Of a stretch of 64,000 bases of DNA, positions 48,150 through 61,400 are shown piece after piece; the first letter of the stretch is position 1; every line of letters starts with the position of its first letter. Position numbers and translations under genes: made by a program. The stretch covers positions 620,001-684,000 of the forward strand of contig WAID01000014.1 of the NCBI GenBank assembly GCA_016584495.1, in the 5' to 3' direction. The notes below the pieces were generated by a model. The model was not told where the DNA came from. It was given only the letters and a program-made list of their open reading frames with translations, and did no database searches. This DNA comes from Celoporthe dispersa. Its lineage: Eukaryota > Ascomycota > Sordariomycetes > Diaporthales > Cryphonectriaceae.

Positions 48150-51100
48150 GGTAAGCGACTTGACTGAATACTGAATGGCCTTGTCGTCCCTCGACGCCTC
48201 CCTCCAGCCATCCAATGCATTGACTTGACTAACACGGCAGGTCACATTACATCCTTCCAAGGAGGGGGGAGGGAGGGATGTAGCATACTACCATATTGAA
48301 TGGTACCATGATAGTATAATGGCCCGTTCTCCCTCCTCGTCCTCGCTTCGAACCCACCCCCCCGGCCTGGCGTGTTTCAGCTTTCCAAGGCAGCTGAACC
48401 TGCCAACCTGCCAGATGTGGCTTTATTTGCTTTTTGTTTTGTTCCTACCTACCGTAGTTACCTCGCCCATGGTAAATAAGGTAGCGCTAGTTGAGTATGG
48501 TAGTATGCAAAGCGCGGGACCCCGGATAAAATAAAATTAAAATATAAAAAAACGCTATGTACATGCATCTTTTTTATTTTTTTATTTAATTCTTTTTTTA
48601 ATTTAAAAAAAATCCTTGTGGCGAGATGGATAACTTTCGTCGAGACACACAGCCGTTCGTTTGTTTGTTCGGTTCTCGAGTCGTGAACAGCAAGAAGCCA
48701 CATGAGTATGTCTCGACCGGAACAAATGGGCTGTGAAGAAGAAAGAAAGAAAAAAAAGAAGCAATATAATAAGCACGCCCTGTCGAGGATACACCAGCTG
48801 CTCCTTGTGTGTGGCTCCCCTGTCTGCTCCCGAGGTCGCTCATCCTGGTGCAGTGTTTTGTTTCTTCTCATGTGATGCACCGGGCCCCTGCCAGAGGAGG
48901 AGGAGGGAGGAGACACACAGAAGGGCGCTTCGGCGGACCAATCTCTCCCTCCCTCGCTCTCTCGCTCTCGGAAGTGCTCTCGTTGTGACCACACCATGAC
49001 GGGTGCACTTATGGCTGGATGCTAAAGCCCCTGGTCGCCTCAGAAACGAGGGACAGAGGCGGGGTGGTATCAGGCGGCTAGAGCAGTGGACTCGACGTGG
49101 CAGCTGCCGTGCGACCCCGACGAGGGCCTCACCATGCATGCAGGTAGGCGAGAGGATGATCCCGTGCGGGTCCGTGGAGAGATGCTGTGAACACAACCAT
49201 GTCTTGTCTCTTACTGTCTTGTCCCGGTAACGTTTGTCTGTTGGGGTCTATGGCGAGCCATGGAGGAATTTTTCCAGGTGTGTGTTCTACCTGTCCTTCC
49301 CTGCTCATATCAAGTTCTATAATACCATAACAAGCATATAATGGTAATGTACTGTTGCAGATCAGAAAGAGGACGAAATCCCATGTGGGAAAAGGGCCCC
49401 CCAAACCACCACCATGATTGGTCCCCTCTTCCTTCACAAATCACCTGAGAACCAGAGAAAAAAAAAGGGAGGGGGGGGGACAGACCAACAGTCGCCAGTA
49501 GCCAGGATCTTTTTTTTTTCTTTCTTTCTTTCTTTCTTCCCCCTGCCAAGCGGCGTGGTCTAACACTGTCCTGCGGGATCGTCGACCGTGGCAGCGTGGC
49601 CCCGATCGCCGATCGCAGGACGGTACCATAGCACTGTAGTGTGTGTAAATCCTGTTACTCTCTCTGCTTCCAGTGCCAGCTAATAGCTACTTACCATAGC
49701 AGGACTTAGCATGTGCTGATCAGAATATCGTATTTTTTTTTCTTCTTTCTTTCGGTTCTTGTCTTCCGAGCTGAGCCATTTTTTTTCTTTCTTTCTTCCC
49801 CTCGAGGACGTGTCATCAGATTGGTGTTCTCTTCTTCTTGACCGTTTCGTTGGAGCCGGCCTTTACTTCTAAGTCCTGCCTGCGTGGCCATGCCGTCCCG
49901 CGGTCCAGCCACTCAACCACTCACTGCAAGGCCGGCCAGCCGTCCGTGAGTCTAACCCAACCGCGACGAGGGGGGACGGGGGAGGGGGGGGCCTGGCCTG
50001 GCCTGACGATAAGCTTGTCGGTACCGCCTGCTCGCCACAAGCTTGGGGCGAGCGAGGATCACGGGCGGCCTGGGGGAGGAGGAGGATGGAGGAATCCACT
50101 CTGAGTCCACCGGGTAAGTAGGCTCTCGAAGGATCCACGGGTGATGGCCCTGACCTGATGGCCCACATCCCGGAGTCAAGTGGAGTCTGGATCGAGGTGT
50201 TGCCTCCGCGATGACCTCATAAACAAATGTGTTTCTAGGGGGGTTTGAGGATGGGTGAGAGGACTACCTCGGGAGCCGTTCGTTCATCCGCGCGGCCCCT
50301 TTCTTCCTAGCACACACAGGAGAGCAAGCGCAGGGTGGCTGTTCACAAAAGGCCCTTTGCTTAGTTCTAAGGGATAGGGCAACAAAAACCCCCAAAAAAA
50401 ACCCACCACCGCCGGCGGCGGGCTGCGTTGGTACTATGGTATCCTCTAGGTCAAGCGTAATCCCAGTGCGCGGCGCGGGTTGTGACCAGGTCGTGTGAAT
50501 ATGTGTGTGTGTGTGCATGTGTCGACCCGATTCTTTTCCATCGCCAGTCTGGCCTGGGCCTTATGCAGCATCGTCGTAAGCTTCGTGACTGGCTCGAACC
50601 AATTGCGGCCCGGCATGTAGGGCCAGATACACCCTCTATCATGATTTCTGGTGGTTGGGAGAAGAGGGGGAGGGACGGACTGAGAGCAGAGCCGTGGGGA
50701 AAGAAAGCTGGACCTTGTGGCTCCCTCCCCCCCAGCCCGCTCAAAAACTTCCGGACCGACGTGTCATTAACTTGGGCCGACATCCGGCCTAATCGCAGGT
50801 GGAGTCGAGACCACAAGGTGAAAAGAGGAGATCCAACGTCACAGAACGGTCGGGGTTTTCCGTTGTTGACGACGACAACGACGACGACGACGTTGGTGGT
50901 TTCTCTCTCTTTTGAGTCCGTCTCCGGCCGAACACAAGTGCAGCCGCGCCACAAAACCGTCGTCAGAAGACGGGAGGAAGGGACAGAGAGGGGAGGAGCT
51001 GCACACATGCATAGCGCAGTGAAGCTGCAGCTGCAGCCGCAAGTGCAGTGCAGCAGGCGGAAGGAGCTGCGCAAGCCTGGTGTGGCCTGGGCCCTTGTCA

Positions 51101-52237
51101 CCAGTCAGGCTAGCCGTGCCGTGGTTGAGACAATGTACCGCCCCGCCCGAGGTACATCGCCCTGTCTGTTCAGGGATCCTGGCTTGCCAGATCTTCCCCC
51201 CTCCGCCTGTGTGCCCGTCCGTCCGTCCGTCTGTGTCTCTCTTTTTCTTTTCCTTGTGACGAACAGCTACCCATGAGCTCGACAAGCCGCGTCAACGTCC
51301 AAAACTCTGTTTTTCCCCCTTCAAACTTTTCAACTACTCCATTGAAAGAAAGAATCAACCAAGAGAGAGAGAGAAAGAAAAGAAAAGGAAAGAGAAAAAG
51401 ACGGGACAGAGTCAACGCAATCCGTGCGTAATGGGTTCATCGCTCCCAAGGGATGTTGGAACGAGCTCAGGCCCTGCGCCCCCGCCTCCGCCCTTAGCCG
51501 ACAGCCATGTCGAAACTTGTCACCACCGCTTAACCACTGAGTACTGTAGCTGTGTCACGGTCTCGGCAGGATCCCCAATAGGCCGTCTGTCGATCGAGTC
51601 TCTTTGTTCCTTTTCTTTTCTTGCTTTTGCCAGAACCCTCTCCCGTCTGTCATGGCAATTACCTAGGCACAACTCACAGTTTTCCTCCTAACCTGTCGAG
51701 TCTGGTCCCAAGCAGAGAGACTCGCATATGCAGGGCAAAGATCACAACCAAGAAAGAACACCAAAAAAAAAAAAAGAAGAAAGCACAACGCACAGCACAG
51801 ACAGCACTTGACAGCAGTTGCATCTGCTGTGGCCCATGGCTTAGCTGTTCCACCACCGTGCCGTCCCTCGGCAAGTAGTGCCGTCGTGTTGTTGTGAAGA
51901 GGCGTTGCTTCTTCTTCATTCTCTCACCCACTCACTCTCACTGCGATAGCGAGCGTGCACTCGCACCGCATCATGCTGTCTGAGCCTCCTCGTGCCACGC
52001 GGACGAAAACAAGACCATTTCCGGCAGGATGAACTCACCTTAGACTACTTCATCCACCCAAAAAAAAAGGCTCATTCATACCTAGCATGTCTGGGATCGA
52101 GACACACGCACGACCACGACCTCGGCTCCAGCTAGCCGCATGGCCTAGTTGAGGCTGAACAGGGTCCAGACCCGGCGCGACAAGATACAGGCCGTTGAGA
52201 AGGAGACGGACTGACTGAGTGAACTGACCCCATAAAA

Positions 52238-52254
52238 GAGAGAGAGAGAGAGAG
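52238..52254. repeat. (GA)n microsatellite
   Basis: Uninterrupted AG dinucleotides followed by GGA-rich sequence. Confidence 0.85.
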
Positions 52255-53987
52255 GGAGAGGAGGAGGAGGATGCGGAGAGAGAGAAAGAGAGATAGAAGC
52301 CTAGCGGGAGAGAGGCATTTGTTCCTTGGCGGGGGTTTCCCATCATCACAGCCCGCGTGTCCCACCGTCGCAAGCCGGCTCTCCGGTCCTTTTAGCAGGG
52401 CCCATTCTTTTTTTTTCTTCTTCCTCCTCTCTTTTTCGTTGCGGTGCTCCTCTTTTGTAGGGCCGAGACTAACGGGAACCAGCGTCCCCGCCAGATGAAA
52501 TACCGGAGTAATCGGGCTTTGAGGAGAAGGGGGGGGGGTGGCGTGTGTGTCTTCTGTTCTCAACATTTCATCAGAAGGGGAACAAGACTTGCCGACCGAG
52601 CGAGGATGTGGAGTTCAGGTTCTGTCGTTTGCGTAATTTGTGGGAATGGTTCAGTGACAGTAACAGCTGTACAGTACCACGGCGGGTCCTGTGCCCAGGA
52701 GGAGGAGGAGGAGGACATACCATAGCCGCAGAATTACTGTGTGGTATCGTGGCCAGAGGTCTTTGGTCCCTCGCCTGCCAGCCATACATAGCATGATACC
52801 ATACCACCACAAGTGAACATGCGGTAAGCAGCAAAGCAGTAGTAGGCTGCGGGCCACAAAAAAGAAAAAAGAAAAAAAAAAAGAAACAACCTGTGGACGG
52901 GTGCCAGGCCCCAAGGAGGATGGACGGACGGACGCACGGTTGGATGTACATCCCTTGAGAGGGTACATGCGGTGACCCATGCAGCAAAGGTGGCACCATC
53001 ACCAGCCCCCTGCTTTAGCCCGCACAGAACCTGAAGTCGAGCGGGCTGCCGGCCCCCCATGGCGATCTACCATCACTTACACTATGTGTTAGTACCGGTG
53101 ATCCTCTTTCTCTTGCCCCCAGTCTTTCCCAGATCCCTGTCCCCCTGTGCATATCGCAATGTGTGATTGTGCATACTCTCTCTCTCTCTCTCTTGTCTTG
53201 TCTCTCTTGTCCAACCCCCCCGGGACAAAGGCCACCTCGACTGCCTTACCACCACCACCACCTGTTTTTGTGGGTGTTGACTCAGGCGATAACCTGACCA
53301 ATTGCTTCTTGGGATCTGGTCTGTTCATCCTGTAACCCCCCTCCCCTCCCCCTTGTAGGCTAGTGATTTGCCATGAACCTCCCCCCCCATGCCTTTCTAG
53401 GGAATGCGGGAGGAGGTGCTGTGTTAGTCCTGTCCACCCCCTCGCTGCCCAGTATATCAAGCTCAACCCCCTTCCTCGACCGGCACCACCTCCTCCTCCC
53501 ACCCCCCTCCTCTCTTCTTGTGATCTCCTCCTGCTTGTCGTAAACTCTTGTCTGCTTGGTGTCGAGACTCTGTCCCCTGCTGCCAGCACTTTACCCAAGC
53601 AACAACCCTCGATCCCGGACACTCGCTTTGTCATCGAGACCCGCTTAGGTATGATAAAACCTCTCTGGTGATTTCACCTTCCAACACGTCCCAGCCCTTG
53701 AACTCTTTTTTTTTTCCTTCCCTCTCTTTCTCTTTCTCTCTTCACCTCTCTCACTCCCTCTCTCTCTCATACACACATCAACATACTCTTGAGAACCAGC
53801 CCTGCCCAGTTTGATCCTTCTCGATCTGACCGTCTAACCCATCCCTCAGGCTGCCCGTTCGTTCAACTTACGATCGCTACACCTTCTCATCTGCATTGTC
53901 GTCGTCTGGAGAGACTTGTGCAACAACAGCAAAACAAACCTCTCGCGTAAACGCCAACCATCAACAACAACAACGACAATCGTCACA

Positions 53988-55714
53988 ATGAAGGTCTCTG
54001 CCACCGTCGTTGCGCTCGCCGGCATGGCTGGTGTTGCCCTGGCCCAGGGCGTCACCTCCGCCATCGCTCCCTCTGCCACCGCCCCTGCTGGCTGCTCTGC
54101 CTCGTACGATGGCACCTTCGAGATCACTGTCGCCAAGGTCGAGAGTGCCAAGAAGCGTTCTGAGCCCATCGCCGTAAGTTGCTCCTCCACACCCCTCCCA
54201 AACCAAGCCTTGACACCGTTCATTCTCATCCCTCGTTGTCTGCCCCTTCATATCCCTTCCCTCCATCACGTCGTGTCGTGCGTGTGTGTCTTTTGGCGCG
54301 CCTGCCAGAAGTCGGGCGACGATGACCAAGTTTGCTGTGGGTGATACACCCGAGAACAGCAATTGTGCCCCCCCGCCCTCTCTCCTCGCGCATCACAGAG
54401 CCTTCAGGTTACAAAAGCAATCCTGGTTGCTGTCTGACGACCATGCTCTCCCCCCTCCTCTTGCCCTCTCCCTGCCTTCCCCCCTTACCCCGATTCATAC
54501 GCCACGTCGTCTTTTGAGATTCAATGTTTGCAAATGACGTGACCCGGCTACGTCCCGAGAACACCTTGCAACAGGGTTACCTCATCGTCCTTGCCTGTTA
54601 TCGTTGATGGGACCAACCGGGGCCGAGAGAGAGTGAAAGAAAGAAGCTGACAATGACACCAACAGAAGCGAGCTTCCTGCTCTGACTCGGGCACGCTGGT
54701 CGCCAGCCTCTCCGGCGGCGTCCTGACCGACGCGCAGGAGCGCACTGGCTACATCGCCAGCAACTACCAGTTCCAGTTTGACGACCCTCCCCAGGCCGGT
54801 GCCATCTACACCGCAGGCTTCTCCTCCTGCAGCAACGGCTCCCTGGCCCTGGGCGGATCTGCCGTCTGGTACGAGTGCGAGTCTGGTGACTTCTACAACC
54901 TGTACGACCGCAACTGGGCCGCCCAGTGCTCCCCCGTCGAGATCATCATCATGCCCTGTGGTGGCACCGCCACCGAGACTGGTGATGGCCAGGTCGTGGG
55001 AACCCAGGTTGTCACCACCACCATCGTGAGCGCCATCTCCGACGGACAGCCCCAGGTCAAGACCACCACCACTGGCGTCCCTCTCTGCCAGGTCTCGCAG
55101 ATCTCTGATGGTAAGTTTTTCTCTTTCTCTCTTTTCTCCTTCTTTCCCTTTTTTCCTCTGGCAGGTGGGAGGAGCGCGAGCCCCACCCGCCTGTCCCGCC
55201 CCTCAGGGGTATGTAAGACATGTGCTCACACCCAACCCCCCCCTTCGCTCTAGGCCAAGTCCAGGTAGCCACCACTCCCTGTGCCAGCGTCACCAGCACG
55301 CCTGAGAACTCCGAGACCTCCACCCTCGTGCCGGTCTCCCAGTACACCGACGGCCAGATCCAGGTGACCCCTGCCGCCTCCGTCCCCACCGTGAGCAGCG
55401 TCGCCGTCGCCACCTCCACCGAGGCTGCCACCTCCGCGGTCGAGACGGCCTCGAGCGTCACTCTGCCCAGCGAGACCATGGCCACCACCGGCGCTGCGTC
55501 CGCGACCGGTGGTGCCTCGGCCACCGCCTCGGGCGGCAGCACCCTGGCCACGTCCGCCGCCTCGGGCAAGGCCACCAGCGGCACCGCCACCTCGTCCTCT
55601 GCCTCGACCGGTACCTCTGCCCCCGCTAGCAGCGGTGCGGCCGCCGGCTCTGTCAAGATGGGCTCGATGGCTGCCCTGATGGTCGGCCTGATCGGCGCTG
55701 TCGCGTTCCTCTAG
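53988..55714 (+). CDS. PIR-like cell-wall protein with C-terminal anchor signal
   Basis: Exons 53988-54173, 54666-55110 and 55254-55714 give 363 residues in frame. Intron 1 is long (492 nt). The signal peptide is MKVSATVVALAGMAGVALA. A dibasic KR just before ASCSDSG is a likely Kex2 site. The next 100 residues hold the PIR four-cysteine domain (SCSDSG, GFSSCSNGSLAL, VWYECESGDFYNLYD, AAQCSPVEIIIMPC). Four PIR-type units follow: GDGQVVGTQ, ISDGQPQVK, QISDGQVQV and QYTDGQIQV. Then comes a Ser/Thr/Ala stalk and a hydrophobic C-terminus (MAALMVGLIGAVAFL) like a GPI signal. In yeast the PIR Gln links to beta-1,3-glucan. The order (Cys domain first, repeats later) is reversed from yeast PIR proteins. 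Confidence 0.9.
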
Positions 55715-57220
55715 ACGCACACGTCACCCAACACAACCAATGCAGCACGCACCCTCTCTCGGAACTTTTGTCGTGATACCCAACCTTTCGAATTTCGTCC
55801 TTTTTTTCTTCTTCTTTCTTTCCCTTCTTCCCTTGGTCGACTCTCGGTGTTCTCTGGTCGGTTTAATCAACACTAAAACAACAACATGACGTCTGATCCT
55901 GCGAGGCTTGTAATGCGGATGTCGGTAGCCTCAACTGCTTCCCCTGGAATCATCTTGCACTTAAATCTGTCTGCGCTTTTTCGTCACTAAACCCCCACCG
56001 CCACCGGAAGATCGCAGAGAGGAGACCGAGGGAAAGGGCCCTTTCGCGGGGGTTGAATGGATAGAAAGTTCCTGATCTCGAATGGGTAGGGCAACACGGC
56101 AAGGGGATGGAGGTTGTTGTGCCGACCCCGGTTGTTGTTTTTATTCTCCTCATTTTCTTTTCGTGGCACATTTCATGACTGTTTCGTTGATACTTTGTCG
56201 AGCCATCGTGTATTCACGGTGGGCACAAACTAATGGACCTATGGGAAACGGAATCACTTGCGTTCTTCTTTTTTTCTCCTTATTCTTTCTCGCCTTGTTT
56301 AATTTCCCACCTCTTCCAAAGGGGGGAGGGGAATTCGGGTAAATCTGCACGGGGCACAAGGAAAGGAAATGGAAGGGGGACACAAGGAACACACACACAT
56401 ACACGACGAACTCAAGGATGAAAAAGGAAAAAAAACTACCCCCGTGGCAACTCTTTGGGGTCTGCTCGTGGAGCCAGAGAGAGGAAGGTCTCTCTTCGTT
56501 TGATGATGAAATGGGTCAAAACGGAACATGGACAATGAACTGAGGCCGGGAAACTGGTCGTGGGCATAATTTGCAGTACTCGAGGGAGTCTTCCGAGGAA
56601 GTCCCTGTACATAGGCCTTTTAGACCACGCAAATAAAGCATATTGCAAACAAGAAAAGAAAGTCCTTTCTCAGCTGGTGTAGGATGTTCGTCTGCGCTCG
56701 CTCGCTCATGGTAAAAGCGTGGATCGGGTGTTTGATGTTTTGACGAGGATGAGTTGAAATTGCTGGATCCGAGTAAGCTTTGAGCTGCAGCATGCGGTAG
56801 GCGCGCTTGCTGTGGATGACAAAGCAATTGCCAAGTGTTGGGGGGAAAGGTACGTACCTCTCTCTCTATCCTCGTTGCCGGCCGCCAGATTTCCTTTCGA
56901 AGGGCAGGAAGGTATCGTCATCGTCACCTGCACACTGTACCTTCCCTCGTCCCTCTCAAGCTTGGATCACGACAGGCAACACAGGCAAGCCCTGCCGATT
57001 CCACCTGCCTCAGGAAACCTCACATCTCCCACCGCACAGTGCGGGTTTCTCCACTCCCAAAAAACCCAGCTCTACCCTGTCCAGGCCACACAGCGCAACC
57101 AACCTCCTCCCTCCCTTGGCCCCCTTCCTCCCTCGCCGACCAGGTGCCGGAGACGAGACCCTCCCTTCCCTCCCTCGACCCGCCTGCCTGCCCACCCAGC
57201 GCCCTCCTCCCGCTCCCGAG
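55715..57220. other. Spacer PIR-like gene/WBP4-like gene
   Basis: Downstream of the PIR-like gene and promoter of the WBP4-like gene. T/C-rich at 55800-55830 and C-rich in the last 200 bp. The open frame upstream of 57221 continues in frame with the next gene, but nothing in it is conserved-looking. Confidence 0.5.
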
Positions 57221-58173
57221 ATGGCAGAACACTGGAAGTCGACCCCAAGGTACTGGTGCAAGCACTGCGCCGCCTATGTCCGCGACACCAAGCTCGAGCG
57301 CCAGAACCACGAGGCCACCGCCAAGCACCAGAGCGCCGTCAAGCGCTCGTTGCGCTCGCTGCACCGCGGCAAGGAGCAGGAGGACCGCGAGAAGGAGCGC
57401 GCCAGGCGGGAGATTGAGCGGCTGAACGGTGTTGTGGGGGGCGGGGCTCCCGCTTCTTCTGGCCCGAGGCCGGGTCGTGGTGGGAATGCTGGTGCAGCAG
57501 GGGCAGCAGGAGGTGGTGTGCTGTCCGAGACGGAGCGGAAGAGGCAGGCGGAGCAGCTTGCCCTGCTCGGCGTGAGCATACCACAGGAGTTCAGAGGGGA
57601 CCTGGCCATGGCCGGCGAGTGGAGCGTCACGTCCACCACGGTCGTCGAGGAGAGGCCCATGGAGGAAGAAGACACCAGCCCCGAGGCGAGGGCGAGAGGG
57701 GTCCACAAGAGAGAGCGCACAGAGGAGGAGAAGGAAGAGGAGGATGCCGTCAAGGGCCTGTTCAAGAAACCCAGGCGCTGGGGCCGGGACGCGAGGGCTG
57801 CGGGAGGGACATGAGCGAGGACCTGGATGCATTGCTGGGCGGCGGGCTGGAGGTTAAAAAGAAGGACGAGGGTGATGCAGGCACGGGCGCAGATAGCATC
57901 AAGACAACAAAAGAGAGCGCTGGCGGGCCTGCAAAAGCCGAGCCGGCTGGGGACGGTGTCAAGCAGGAGGCTGCTGACGAGGACCCGCCGCCCATCAAAC
58001 AAGAACACACGGGCATGAATGATCCGGTGCTAGCAGAGATACCTGCCGAAGCCGTCGGCAAGCCTGATGTGCCTGCTGTCAAGACTGAAGACGCAGGAGG
58101 GGTACAGGGAGGCGCAGAGGCTCCCATTGTAGCCTTCAAGAAGCGCAAACCAAAGAATATCAGGCAGAAGTAG
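57221..58173 (+). CDS. WBP4/Saf1-like U1-type zinc-finger splicing factor
   Basis: No intron; 317 residues after one correction. It starts MAEHWKSTPRYWCKHCAAY. A U1C/matrin-type zinc finger sits at residues 8-40 (WCKHCAAYVRD ... NHEATAKH). A charged coiled-coil-like stretch follows (KEQEDREKERARREIE), then a Gly-rich segment, acidic low-complexity sequence and the basic end AFKKRKPKNIRQK. The finger and ending fit fungal relatives of WW-domain-binding protein 4, a spliceosome-associated factor. No WW domain is visible, so the assignment is to the family, not to an exact orthologue. One base is missing around GGG 57802-57804. Adding it joins WGRDARAAGRD to MSEDLDALLGGGLEV. Confidence 0.85.
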
Positions 58174-58422
58174 GGGAGGCCAGATACTCTCGCGGTTTCT
58201 AAATGGCTGCAAGGCTATGTCATCCAAGCAAGATACATGAGATTCTTCCAGGATATTGATTAATCTGTTTTAAACAAAAACTTTGATGCTGTCGAGATAT
58301 GCAAAACCCCTGTATATGCTGAAAGAAAGTCATTCCGATGTAATGCAGATGTGACATGCGTGCGTTGTTGTATACAGACACAGAACAAAACACACAGAAG
58401 CAAAAAGGAAAAAACAATCTAG

Positions 58423-61400
58423 TTACACGCGTAAATTCGCAACAATCATGTCCACCAGATCGCCTGCCCCAGTATCACCCAGTTTACCACGAGACCCAAA
58501 TATCCCAATGTCCATCGCGCCGTCCGCTTGCAACGATGCCTCAATATCCACAGCGTCCTAAAGCAAGAGAGTCTGTCAGCGTATCTTCTCATCCACGGCC
58601 TCACACCACGTAACTTCAGCAGACATAGAAAGAAGAAGAGAGGAGAGAGGGGAAAAGAAAGAGAAGAAAGAAAAGAAAGAAAGGAGTCCACGGGGAAACT
58701 TACAGGATAGGCATCCCTGACGGCGTTCGCCTCGAGCCAGCGCAGTCGGCCCGGATCCATGACCACGTCCTTCTGGCCCAGCGCGGCAGCCTCGTCGAAC
58801 CCGACCTCCTCGAGGTGGATGGCGCCATGAGCCGCGGCGGCATCGTCCCCGGGCGCAGCATCTCCCGGCTCGCCGGGCAGGCTCAGGAAATTCACAAACG
58901 AGTCGACCTCCACGCCTGTCCACTCCTTGATCTCCCACAGGCCCACCGAGACGTTCGCCGCGGCCGATATGCGGTGGAGGTCGCGCTGGATCTCGGCGGC
59001 CACCTGAGTGACGCCCGCGGCCTGCGGGCCACGCACGCGAAGAGGCACGAGGCAGAGTGTTGGGTACGGCAGCGCGAGGCCGACGCCTCGGTTGGCAAGG
59101 TACACGCCAAACACGACGTCTCGCTCCCCGTCTCGGCCAGACGCTGACACTAAGGACCTGGCATACGCCGCGAGGAATACAGCCTGTATGCTGATGCCGT
59201 CCTCGGAGCAGAGCACCTTCAGCCTCGTGGTGTCGGCGAGTGCCGCACGTCGCAGGAGGATGGCGCGCTCGCTTGTTGCTGATGCGGTGGGGCTGGCGTC
59301 TTGTATGTTGAGCGGCGAGGGCTGCGCGCCTCGGAGGTAGCCTTCCCAGAAAGATTTCCGGCTGGCCACTGCCTGCTCGCTGGGTGCCGTCCCGACGAGC
59401 CTCTTCCACGTGGATGATTCCTGTTCTTCACCGCCGCCCGTGGCTACGCCGCCGAACAGGAGCTTCTTGAAGCGGCCCACGAGCAGCGGGAGGCTCACCC
59501 CATCATACAGCGCATGATGCAGCTTCAGACTGAAGGCCCAGTGGCCCTCGCCCTGTTCTCGTACGCTGACTGCCCAGAACGGGTTTGCGACTGCTGAGCC
59601 TGGCCGGAGCGCCAGCTGTAGGAACGGGATCTCTCGGGATCCAGTGGCGACAAAGACTGTGCGCAGGATGGCGTGCTGCTCGACAAGGGCCCTCCAGGCA
59701 CTGTCAACAACCTGGCGGTCTCTGATGCCCGAGAGCCGGTAGCGGAAGACGGAAAAGAACACCAGGCCGTGGGTATTCTGCCAGATGCTGAGCATGTGCG
59801 TCTGCATCGCGGTGGCGGGTATGACGTCTTCCACGTCGGCGGCATCGATGCCGGCAGTCTGCAGAAGCTGGTCCGCCTTGAGGCCTGCCATTGCTTTATC
59901 CATCCTATCCGATGTGTCCTCGGCTGGAGTTGGGTCTGGCGGGGACAGAGAGGAGGGACCTGAGGCCTTCGCAGCTATTTCCTTGATGGAGGCCGCCTGG
60001 GTGAGCTCCCTCACGCTGATGGCAACGCCTCGCCTGCGCAGGATCGAGCTGGCTTTGATGGCGCTGATGGAGTCGAGGCCGAGATGGTAGATACTGTGAC
60101 TCTTGTTGACTGTCGTTTTCTTGACGCCAGATACCTCTGCGAGGACATCCCTGACAGTCTCTTCCGTTGCTGACCAGCCATCATCACCGTCGTTGTTGTC
60201 CTGGTCGACTTTGTTCTTGTCTCCTCGCTGAGGGGTTGCGGGCTCACTTGGTCGGAATGAGGGCAGCCCGCACACCGAGACACCGCCGTCGTCGAATTTG
60301 AGGATGTCGCCTTGAGGTGAGCCGATCAGGAAGCCCAGGGCACCCTCGAGCTCTAGCAGAATCTGCCTCGTCCCGTCTGGTGACAGGCAGCCATCATCGC
60401 AGGCAGCCCGCCACACAACCTTGTCCTGCTCAACTTCCATCTCGACGCAGACTGGATACTCCACAGCAGATGATCCGCCGAGAGACGTGACGAAGGGCTC
60501 GCCGGCCCCGCTCGGACCAGAAGGAGGAGCAGCAGTGCCCTTCTGTAGGATGAAGAGTGTGTTGAAGAGGCTGCCCTGCCGATTCCGAGCCATCGCCTGG
60601 ATCTTCCGTAACGGGAAGTGCTGCGACTGGTTGATGCTGTTCATGTTGTCCTGCATGTAGCGCAGGAAGGTGTTCACCGATCCATGGAAGACCGCTCTGA
60701 CGGGCACGGTGTTCATGGTTGGAAACATCATCGCTTCGGAGGCCTCCGTGTCCCTGCCAGACAACACGACGCCGAACGCAACGTCTAGGTGCTGACAGTG
60801 TGTTGCAAGAACAGCCGCCCAGCAAGCCTGTGCAATGACCTGCTGGCTTATGGCATGGCGCCTGCAGAAGGCCTTGAGAGTCGCAGCTGGGGTGCTCAGG
60901 GAGGCCTCGGCCCGGTGGACTTCTGGGCTTGTTGGCCCGGCGCGACAGGGGAACCTGGTGGGCGTGGCATCGGAGACGTAGTCGGACCAGAACTGCCGGG
61001 CATCTTTCCTGGAAGAGCGAACAATGTCTCCTAGATAGTCGGTATATGCCTCGCGCGGTGCGTATGTGCCACAGTAAGCAGCCTTGACATCCTGGTGCAG
61101 CAGCTCCAGTGACCAGCCATCGTAGAGCGCATGCGCGATGGAGAAGACGACATACGTCTTCTGCTTCAGCCTGGCAAATGTTAGTTGCACGAGATGCGAT
61201 GACCCACGACCACCACGAGCCCTTGCGCGCGCTTGGTCCATGAAACTGGCCGCTTCATCGAGGGACTCCATCTCGGCCTCTTTGAACTCGAGCCGAGGAC
61301 TGCTGGTGACGAGCTGTGCGTGTGCGAACTCAAAGGCCGGGCTTTCCACCTCCACAAAGACTGTTCGCAGGATTGGCGAGTTACTGATGACAGTCTTCCA

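Larger units (their letters stand above)
46664..53987. other. 7.3-kb region without a recognisable gene
   Basis: I find no conserved protein, spliced gene or RNA here. Open frames are short and driven by simple sequence. Contents include GT/CA tracts (46675-46710, 46998-47025), a 21-bp tandem duplication at 48108-48149, A/T runs at 48530-48615, CT tracts (49510-49540, 53175-53195, 53700-53775), GAC repeats (50867-50893), a GA repeat (52238-52254), and repeated TACCATAG sites. The right end is a CT-rich leader before the PIR-like gene. It may be a long regulatory region, hold an untranslated RNA, or carry a fast-evolving gene I cannot see. Confidence 0.5.

Noticed and set aside
48304..48360. 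tRNA-Asp-like stretch with GATAGTATAATGG and TTCGAACCC
   Set aside because: The A- and B-box-like words are spaced plausibly, but no acceptor, anticodon or T stem can be paired.
50560..50610. B-box-like GGTTCGAGCC on the minus strand
   Set aside because: No A box or cloverleaf pairing at the required distance.
46664..53987. Transposon relic or RIP-mutated repeat
   Set aside because: No terminal repeats, target duplications, polymerase or transposase fragments, and no AT-rich block.
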